NCBI RefSeq assembly: GCF_000993805.1 | Contig: NZ_CP009961.1 | Coordinates: 210,001-274,000 of the forward strand | Length of the DNA stretch: 64,000 nt | Direction: 5' to 3' | Source of the DNA: Thermofilum uzonense | GTDB taxonomy: Archaea > Thermoproteota > Thermoprotei > Thermofilales > Thermofilaceae | Shown: positions 58,843-64,000 of the stretch, piece by piece | Numbering within the stretch: position 1 is the stretch's first letter | How the letters are laid out: every line of letters begins with the position of its first letter | Program-made: the position numbers and the translations under genes | Notes under the pieces: generated by a model | What the model saw: the letters and a program-made list of their open reading frames with translations, nothing else | Databases searched by the model: none | What the model was told of the DNA's origin: nothing

Positions 58843-59411
58843 ACTGCGCCATACCAAGGACTCCATTTACCCCAAGCCGGTATGTGTCCGATCGGTACGT
58901 TACTTGACGCTTTAGGGAAAATTAAAAGAACAAACTTCTTAAAAAACCAAGACTTGATAACAAGAATAACAAGTATGCTTTCGCGACTGGCATCGCAGTA
59001 GCATCCTATATTTCGGCCTCTCCTCTGTTTTGCTCTATGTGCCCTATCCGGGGAATATGCACAACAGCTGGTCCTGGAACCATTAGAGCTACAGAATTAG
59101 CTCTTTCAACGTTTCCCTTGATCCTCGAATTCACCGAGAAGAGGGCATGGTGTAAGTACTTCTGCCCCGTGGGTGCTGTAATAGGAGCTCTTGGCTTCAA
59201 GAAGATTTTAGGCTTCAAGATAGACACAGAGAAGTGTGTTAAGTGCAGGGCTTGTATTCGTGTTTGTCCTACATGAGCAATTAGTGAAAATAGCTTGAGC
59301 ACAGGAGAGATTTCACGAACCGAATGCATAGTTTGCGGAAGATGTTACGACGTTTGCATGTACGACGCAATACACTTCGGTTTCCTCCCTCAAAAAGTTT
59401 TAAACCGGTAA
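58843..59411 (+). pseudogene. Decayed NapH-like polyferredoxin
   Basis: Two overlapping frames read as one membrane 4Fe-4S protein that has lost its N-terminus. The first (58843-58970) gives GMCPIGTLLDALGKIKRTNF. It shifts by one base near 58960-58975, at a tandem ATAACAAG repeat, into KYAFATGIAVASY, CSMCPIRGIC, WCKYFCPVGAVIGAL and a double ferredoxin module, CVKCRACIRVCPT, TGA, AISENSLSTGEISRTECIVCGRCYDVC. The TGA at 59274-59276 replaces an expected Gly or Asn codon after CPT. It ends at TAA 59409-59411. The N-terminal membrane segments seem deleted. Most of the Cys ligands remain, so decay is recent. Confidence 0.8.
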
Positions 59412-59414
59412 AAA

Positions 59415-59422
59415 TTTATATA
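59415..59422 (+). promoter_or_regulatory. TATA element of tatA
   Basis: TTTATATA, immediately after the pseudogene stop. Its centre at about 59418 is 25 bp before the ATG at 59443, which argues for that start over the ATG at 59422, which lies within the TATA element itself. Confidence 0.6.
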
Positions 59423-59442
59423 TGCACGTTTTTCCCCTTTTT

Positions 59443-59721
59443 ATGTTTCTATTAACAGTAGGTACTGCTGAAGTGTTCTCAATAGGTCTCGGCCCTACAG
59501 AAATTCTTTTGCTCATACTTTTAGCTATAATACTATTCGCGCCGAGGAAAATACCTGAGCTTGCAAGAGCAATCAAGGAATCAGCAGCGATTATTAAGGA
59601 AGAGGCTAGCACTGAAACTTCGAAGGATGAATCTCAAGAAAAATCCGAGGAAGGATTGAAGAAAATTTCTGAGAAACTGGGCGTCGACAAAGAAGAGAAG
59701 AAAAAGAGAAAAATCTTCTAA
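59443..59721 (+). CDS. tatA: Twin-arginine translocase subunit TatA
   Basis: 92 residues from the ATG at 59443 (see TATA element at 59415-59422). The N-terminal transmembrane helix and amphipathic segment are typical: GLGPTEILLLILLAIILFAPRKIPELARAIKESAA, with the G-x-x-E before the helix and the F-x-P-x-K-x-P-E-L-A-R hinge. The C-terminal tail is long and charged (ASTETSKDESQEKSEEGLKKISEKLG...). It forms the pore that exports folded cofactor-containing proteins with an RR signal. TatC is not in the window. The neighbouring pterin-cofactor genes fit its role for molybdo/tungsto-enzymes. Confidence 0.9.
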   Translation: MFLLTVGTAEVFSIGLGPTEILLLILLAIILFAPRKIPELARAIKESAAIIKEEASTETSKDESQEKSEEGLKKISEKLGVDKEEKKKRKIF

Positions 59722-60452
59722 ATGGACCGCGAGCAGACTGGACAGTCAGGCCTCCTCCGGACAGTTAACGTGTCGAAGCCTTCCCTTGTTCCATCGAAAA
59801 GAAAGAGTTTTCCAACTGGCGGCTCTCCTGTCCCCGTTAGAATTTTCAACGTTTCGAGTGCTTCAAAAGAGCCTAGAACTCCTGCTGTAGGGCCTGCGAT
59901 CGGGATGGGTCTTTCCTCCTTAAGCCCTTCAGGAAACACGCACCGTAAACAAGGCCCCTTACCTGGTACTACAACCATTAGCTGGCCATAAAACCCTCGA
60001 ACGGCAGCGTGAACGAGAGGCTTACCGAGCTTGACGCAAGCCTCGTTTAAGAGGAAGCGGGTATCCCAGTTATCGAGACAATCTACGACAACGTCAGCTT
60101 TTTTGACGAGTTCAAGGGCGTCCTCTAGAGTTGCTATGCGCTTTTCGACAAGTTCGATCTCCACATTTGGGTTGAGGGTTTTCAATTTTTTTAGAGCGCT
60201 CTGGGTTTTCAGCGATCCAACGTCAGGCGTCCAATGGAGAAACTGTCTATTCAGATTGCTTAGCTCGACTCTCTCCGAATCAACAATTATTAGCTTGCCA
60301 ACTCCTGCTGCAGTAAGGTAAACCGCTACAGGCGATCCAAGCCCCCCTAAACCCACGATGAGAACTGTAGAAGTCTTGAGTTTTTCCTGAGCCTGAATAC
60401 CCCAGATACGTAATTGTCTATCATACCTTTCGAGTTCTTCTCGTGATAACAT
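59718..60452 (-). CDS. moeB: ThiF/MoeB-family E1-like adenylyltransferase
   Basis: 244 residues. N-terminal RYDRQLRIWG, the ATP-binding GLGGLGSPVAVYLTAAGVGKLIIVDSERVELSNLNRQ, VVDCLDNWDTRF and the zinc-binding pairs CLRC (about 180) and CPVC near the C-terminus are all present. It adenylates the C-terminal Gly-Gly of a MoaD/ThiS-like sulfur carrier. With MobB downstream and an AOR nearby, molybdopterin synthesis (MoeB) is favoured over thiamine synthesis, but ThiF or HesA roles are possible. Ends convergently with tatA (4-bp overlap). Confidence 0.88.
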   Translation of the reverse strand: MLSREELERYDRQLRIWGIQAQEKLKTSTVLIVGLGGLGSPVAVYLTAAGVGKLIIVDSERVELSNLNRQFLHWTPDVGSLKTQSALKKLKTLNPNVEIELVEKRIATLEDALELVKKADVVVDCLDNWDTRFLLNEACVKLGKPLVHAAVRGFYGQLMVVVPGKGPCLRCVFPEGLKEERPIPIAGPTAGVLGSFEALETLKILTGTGEPPVGKLFLFDGTREGFDTLTVRRRPDCPVCSRSI

Positions 60453-60512
60453 ATGACTAGTATATTATTTGACATCAATTAATTTAGTTGTCTGAGTTGT
60501 CCCATTCAAAGT

Positions 60513-61256
60513 ATGAAAGCGGTTGCAATTATTGGCTACAAGGACTCGGGGAAGACTACTGTTGCTGAAACCCTCATAAGATTATTGAAACAGAAAGGCT
60601 TTAGGGTAGCTGCCCTAAAGCACGCACACGGAGGAATTACGCTATATAATGATGACTCGAGCAGGCTTTTCAAAGCCGGGGCTGATTATGTAGTTGCTCT
60701 TTCAGAGAAGGAAAGCCTCGAGATCAAAGGTAAGCCTCCACTCTTCTGGCAGTATCTTTCCACTATGCGTAGCTATGATTATCTCGTTGTTGAAGGCTTC
60801 AAAAACACTTTCCCCGGAGCTAGAATAGTAGTGGCTAGAAGCGTCGAGGAAGCACGGGCGCTCACAAGTTCACTCGTCATAGCATACACTGGCAAGATAG
60901 CTGAAGTAGCTATGGGGGGAGAGTTAAATGCACCTATAATCAATATCTCCAAGGAACCTGAAAAACTTCTTGATATAGTGATGCAGAAAGCTTTCGAACC
61001 GCCGCCCGGTCTAGACTGTGGCTTCTGCAAATTCAAGAGCTGTATAGCTCTGGCTGAAGCGATTTCTAGGGGCGAGGCAACGCTTTCCGAGTGCACTGTT
61101 CTCAAGAGTAGGGTATCCCTGAGGGTTGACGGTGAGCCTGTCGAATTAAACCCCTTCGTCCAGGATGTATTCAAAAATGTAACGCTAGGGCTTATCTCTA
61201 CGTTGAAGGGGGTGAGCTCTAATCCCAGAAAAATAGAGCTTTCCCTGTCGCTTTAA
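60513..61256 (+). CDS. mobB: MobB with C-terminal 4Fe-4S domain
   Basis: 247 residues. The N-terminal MobB GTPase domain has the P-loop GYKDSGKTT (residues 8-16), then VAALKHAHGGITLYNDDSSRLFKAGADYVVALS and VVEGFKNTFPGARIVV. A separate C-terminal domain carries the FeS motif C169-x2-C172-x4-C177-x16-C194 (GLDCGFCKFKSC...LSEC), resembling the small PF04060 cluster domain. MobB helps attach guanine nucleotide to molybdopterin; the extra cluster may couple this to redox or to metal insertion. The downstream MetE starts 50 bp away. Confidence 0.88.
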   Translation: MKAVAIIGYKDSGKTTVAETLIRLLKQKGFRVAALKHAHGGITLYNDDSSRLFKAGADYVVALSEKESLEIKGKPPLFWQYLSTMRSYDYLVVEGFKNTFPGARIVVARSVEEARALTSSLVIAYTGKIAEVAMGGELNAPIINISKEPEKLLDIVMQKAFEPPPGLDCGFCKFKSCIALAEAISRGEATLSECTVLKSRVSLRVDGEPVELNPFVQDVFKNVTLGLISTLKGVSSNPRKIELSLSL

Positions 61257-61306
61257 AAGAACATAAAAACAATAAACTTTTTGAAAACCATCTATGGTAC
61301 TTCATT

Positions 61307-62257
61307 GTGATAGCTACTACCCTCGTAGGTAGCTTTCCCCTAGAATTCTCGGAGCCAAATATTAGACGAGCATTGGAAGATCAGGCAAAACTCGGCATAA
61401 CATATCCAGTTCTACCGCAGTTGAGAGACTTCGTATACATCTTCTTAGAGCCACTAGTAAAGCAAGGTGTAGTTTCCTATGAGAAGCGAGGCTATGTACT
61501 AAGGCGTCACTTAGAGGAAGCCGAGCCTATTGTTCCACCGGATTACATTATCGCCAGGGATATTGCCCGTGAACTGGGTTTGAGGTTTAGAGTCCCTGTC
61601 ACTGGCCCATTCACCCTAGCATCAAAAATAGCCTTGTCACTTGAAAGGGTCGGCGATATATCGGGGTCTGCTCTAACTGACAAGGACTTGCTTGAAAAAG
61701 TAGTCTCCTATGTTTCAGGCTTGGCCTCTAAACTAGACAAGGAGGTAAGAGGAGACGTCTATTGTGTTGATGAACCAGTCCTCGCTGTGATTGTTGGCGC
61801 TAGAAACGTTATGTATAATCTCACTCTCGAGTATCTTCAACAAGCCTTAGAAAGCGTCCTGAGCAGACTTGGTGGGGTTCATCGTGGTGTACATGTTTGT
61901 GGGAGGCTACCACCTCTCCTGAAAAAGGTTCTCCTCGGCCTCCATAATGCAGACTTCTTAGATCACGAGCACAGCGACTTTCCTTCAAACAGGGTTTATT
62001 ACACGCGAGACGAGCTCGCGAAAAATTCCAAGAGACTAGCTTTCGGTGTTATCTCTCCTGTTAAACCCAGTGTAGAGGATTATTCTTCTGTGCTTCAACT
62101 TGCTCGTGAGGCTAGGGAGACTTACGGGGAAATGCTTCTCTTTTTGAAGCCTGACTGCGGCTTCGGCGGCTTGCGGGGAGTTTTGAATGGGCGTGAATAC
62201 GAGGAGATTGTGCTTGAGAAGATGCGTGTTCTTGTAAAAGTCGCCTTAGAGGCGTGA
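61307..62257 (+). CDS. metE: Cobalamin-independent methionine synthase, core (archaeal MetE type)
   Basis: 316 residues, about half the size of plant/bacterial MetE and matching the archaeal C-terminal-half enzyme. The N-terminus IATTLVGSFPLEF, VYCVDEPVLAVIVG, the zinc ligands H and C in GVHRGVHVCGRL, E in FLDHEHSD, and C in KPDCGFGGLRG are visible. It transfers a methyl group to homocysteine; in archaea the donor is probably a methylcobalamin-corrinoid or methyl-tetrahydropterin carrier protein. GTG start at 61307. The next gene starts 4 bp after its stop. Confidence 0.9.
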   Translation: MIATTLVGSFPLEFSEPNIRRALEDQAKLGITYPVLPQLRDFVYIFLEPLVKQGVVSYEKRGYVLRRHLEEAEPIVPPDYIIARDIARELGLRFRVPVTGPFTLASKIALSLERVGDISGSALTDKDLLEKVVSYVSGLASKLDKEVRGDVYCVDEPVLAVIVGARNVMYNLTLEYLQQALESVLSRLGGVHRGVHVCGRLPPLLKKVLLGLHNADFLDHEHSDFPSNRVYYTRDELAKNSKRLAFGVISPVKPSVEDYSSVLQLAREARETYGEMLLFLKPDCGFGGLRGVLNGREYEEIVLEKMRVLVKVALEA

Positions 62258-62261
62258 CAAA

Positions 62262-62951
62262 TTGCTCTTACAGCTTGAGAGTCCAAGCATCTGCACTATT
62301 GTACGTCGCGTTAACCGCTTCGTTGTCGAGGTTAAACACGCTTGGAAGCTTACCCGAGCCCATATAAACAATACAGGAAGGCTACTTGAATACATCAAGG
62401 AGGGAAAAACCGCTTACTGTCTACCGCATAGGGGAAAGACTGAGTTTCGCTTGATAGCAGTAGATGAAGAAGGGAGCGGGGCTCTCATAGACACGCAGCT
62501 ACAGATGAAGAGCTTTGAGGAAGCAGTTAGAAGGGGACTTCTTGATTGGGCTAAGTGCGAAATTGTTTCCAGAGCCCCAAGAGTCGGCTCGTCTAAACTA
62601 GACTACCTCCTCTCGTGTGGAGGATACAAGGTTTTTACAGAGCTTAAGAGTGCGGTTCTAAGGCAAGACGGATATGCAATGTACCCCGACTGTCCAACCT
62701 TAAGGGGTAGAAGACATATATGGGAACTAATAGAGCTCGCCAGAATTGGCCATAAAGCGCTTATAGTGTTTGTTGCCGGTATACGAGGAGTTACAGCTTT
62801 CAAACCCTATGTGGAGGGGGACGCGGAGGTGGCGAGGCTCTTAAAAATGGCTTATGAGAGTGGGGTGGGGATAAGGGCTTTCTCGGTTTACTATGAGCCA
62901 GAGACTTCTAAGATAATTCTGGATAAAAGTAGCCTGGAAATAGTCTTATAG
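62262..62951 (+). CDS. sfsA: SfsA-family DNA/RNA nuclease-like protein
   Basis: 229 residues, TTG start 4 bp after metE. Conserved SfsA segments: LESPSICTIVRRVNRFVVEVK, HINNTGRLLEYIKEGKTAYCLPH, FTELKSAVLRQDGYAMYPDCPTLRGRRHIWELI and RAFSVYYEPETSKIIL. SfsA was named for sugar fermentation stimulation but is now seen as a nucleic-acid-binding nuclease family. Its catalytic acidic and Lys residues are in the VFTELKS block. It ends 3 bp from the convergent AOR stop. Likely co-transcribed with metE. Confidence 0.88.
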   Translation: MLLQLESPSICTIVRRVNRFVVEVKHAWKLTRAHINNTGRLLEYIKEGKTAYCLPHRGKTEFRLIAVDEEGSGALIDTQLQMKSFEEAVRRGLLDWAKCEIVSRAPRVGSSKLDYLLSCGGYKVFTELKSAVLRQDGYAMYPDCPTLRGRRHIWELIELARIGHKALIVFVAGIRGVTAFKPYVEGDAEVARLLKMAYESGVGIRAFSVYYEPETSKIILDKSSLEIVL

Positions 62952-62954
62952 TAT

Positions 62955-64000
62955 TCAAGTACTCAGCATTTGCTTTATAAGCGTGGCGTACTCTCTTTTT
63001 GCCTCTTCCATGAAATCTACGCTCAGAAACCCGTGTGGTGTAGGAGTTTCAAATATTCTCTTTGGAAACTCAACACTTTCCGGGTCGAAGCCCTCACGAA
63101 CCTTCAGCTTGTACTTTTCGCTTAAAATCTTCCTGCCAAGTTCGCTTAGATCTTTTTCTTGGAGCTCAAAGCCTAGTGGTTTGAGGGCATCGAGTATAAT
63201 GTTGGGCTTGTATATTTCTCTGGCGAAGAGACATATCACGAGACTTGTTAGAACTTGTCTCCAGGCTTCTTCTTCCAACAATGCTGTGACCACTTCACGT
63301 GGAGAGGGCTGTTTACCGAGAGTTTTCTGGTCGTAGGAGTAGCCAGCACTATCTAGGTGGCTATGCCTAGCACCGAAAGAGTAGTTTAGGTATGCCGCAG
63401 GCCCAGTATGATAGCCTGCCATCTCATTGCCGGAGAAAGCGAGCGCGAATTCTTTTCCGCCGAAACGCTCTGATGCGAACTTTACACCCCTAGCCATGGC
63501 TTTATATAGTTCCGTGGGCTGTTCAGCTATCTTTTTAACCGCCTCGATATAGACGTTGTAGTTCCCCCAATCGAGTTCCAAGCCATCGAGATCTTCCTTG
63601 CTAATTAAACCTCTTTTGTAAGCCTCAGTCGCCCAGGCAAGTACCACTCCGGTAGTCATAGCATCAAGCCCGTAGGCTTCTACCGTGTCGATGAGTCTTA
63701 ATAGGCCCTCAGGTTCACGGGCGCCGAGCATCGAGCCAAGGGCATAGATAGGTTCATAGTCATAGCCTATAAAGGTGGTTTTATAGAAGTAAGGTTCCTC
63801 CTCGTAAGGTTCCCGGAGTACAGCGAGATGTATGCAAGCAACAGGGCAGTGCGCGCATGAAACTCTTCTTCCGAGATATTTTTCGGCTAGGTATTCTCCC
63901 GATATCTTTTCGGCAGTGTCAAGGCTGGCTTGTTGAAGGTTAAATGACGGCAAGGCTCTGATAGCGTTTAACTGTAGGACGTTGACCGGTGTTCCGAGAT
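62955..64000 (-). CDS. Aldehyde ferredoxin oxidoreductase family enzyme (partial, cut by right edge)
   Basis: The reading frame continues past 63953 to the window edge (upstream codons read GTPVNVLQLNAIRALPSFNL, the family's pterin-side region), so the N-terminal part is missing. CAHCPVACIHLAV holds Cys ligands of the 4Fe-4S cluster, DYEPIYALGSMLG is the D-x-E-P element preceding the pterin-binding region, and DTVEAYGLDAMTTGVVLAWATEAYKRG is typical of tungsten AOR domain 2. AOR-family enzymes oxidise aldehydes with ferredoxin using a tungstopterin. The neighbouring moeB, mobB and tatA fit cofactor supply. Confidence 0.9.
   Translation of the reverse strand, partial: LGTPVNVLQLNAIRALPSFNLQQASLDTAEKISGEYLAEKYLGRRVSCAHCPVACIHLAVLREPYEEEPYFYKTTFIGYDYEPIYALGSMLGAREPEGLLRLIDTVEAYGLDAMTTGVVLAWATEAYKRGLISKEDLDGLELDWGNYNVYIEAVKKIAEQPTELYKAMARGVKFASERFGGKEFALAFSGNEMAGYHTGPAAYLNYSFGARHSHLDSAGYSYDQKTLGKQPSPREVVTALLEEEAWRQVLTSLVICLFAREIYKPNIILDALKPLGFELQEKDLSELGRKILSEKYKLKVREGFDPESVEFPKRIFETPTPHGFLSVDFMEEAKREYATLIKQMLST

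Noticed and set aside
59274-59276. TGA in the polyferredoxin as selenocysteine or read-through codon
   Set aside because: The site is normally Gly or Asn in ferredoxins, no SECIS-like element was noticed, selenocysteine is not expected in this archaeal group, and the gene has an independent frameshift.
1-64000. tRNA, rRNA, CRISPR or insertion-sequence features
   Set aside because: By eye no tRNA T-arm/acceptor pattern, regular repeat-spacer array or transposase gene was recognised; a program scan would be needed to exclude small or intron-containing tRNAs.

Overview
The window looks like a chromosomal stretch of a hyperthermophilic crenarchaeon, most probably of the Thermofilum / Thermofilales type (inference). 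Supporting signs are A/T-rich TATA elements about 25 bp upstream of many starts (leaderless transcripts), frequent GTG/TTG starts, short intergenic gaps and an archaeal gene repertoire: archaeal glutamate dehydrogenase, aldehyde ferredoxin oxidoreductase, TldD/PmbA, Lrp-TRASH regulator, superoxide reductase, VapBC and C/D-box guide RNAs. I see no rRNA, tRNA, CRISPR array or insertion sequence.

Layout. 1-4375 (minus): a purine-salvage run with two nucleoside phosphorylases, an MTA/SAH-deaminase-like amidohydrolase, an FkbM methyltransferase and an ECF transporter S component cut by the left edge. 4376-7300: a 432-bp AT-rich divergent intergenic region with a long palindrome, then small regulators and secreted or membrane proteins. 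7347-12968: glutamate dehydrogenase, aldo/keto reductase, amino-acid permease, a C/D-box sRNA, a roadblock-like protein and a LOG-like protein. 12961-21301: uracil phosphoribosyltransferase, DUF89 phosphatase, FdhE-like protein, the TldD/TldE pair, a decayed protein tyrosine phosphatase, an AmrS-type radical SAM enzyme and an unusual thioredoxin reductase. 21411-27695: mostly unknown proteins, a CYTH enzyme, a metallopeptidase, VapBC and an aminotransferase. 27809-30787: a membrane-anchored DsbA-like protein, a second ECF S component, a DUF4430 protein and a DUF4443 regulator. 31575-38362: Lrp regulator, nucleotide hydrolase-like protein, a second C/D sRNA, a NitT/TauT-type ABC transporter with a fused double permease, its separately encoded AAA-associated domain, and adenylate kinase.

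38479-50733: transglutaminase-like protein, MFS and hydrolase pair, Lrp-TRASH regulator, M42 peptidase, a Cys-cluster protein, ProC, PAP2 phosphatase, an enolase-superfamily epimerase, an uncharacterised run containing a cyclophilin-like fusion, and superoxide reductase. 50807-56125: a probable surface-polysaccharide locus (GalU-like, two membrane proteins, processive GT2 synthase) next to SppA. 56164-64000: lipoamide-dehydrogenase-like flavoprotein, MFS, a decayed NapH-like ferredoxin, TatA, MoeB/ThiF, a MobB-FeS fusion, core MetE, SfsA and a partial tungsten AOR. MoeB, MobB, AOR and TatA fit a pterin-cofactor neighbourhood.

Most notable: two pseudogenes with clearly readable lesions; two promoter-linked C/D-box sRNAs sharing a 10-nt guide in a one-nucleotide-shifted register; a 46-bp palindrome; an adenylate kinase without a canonical start ahead of its first strand; a thioredoxin reductase whose NADPH motifs are gone; and the split ABC regulatory domain. 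No single cassette can be called a new defence or metabolic system from sequence alone; the 47858-50351 run is the best cluster of unknown function.
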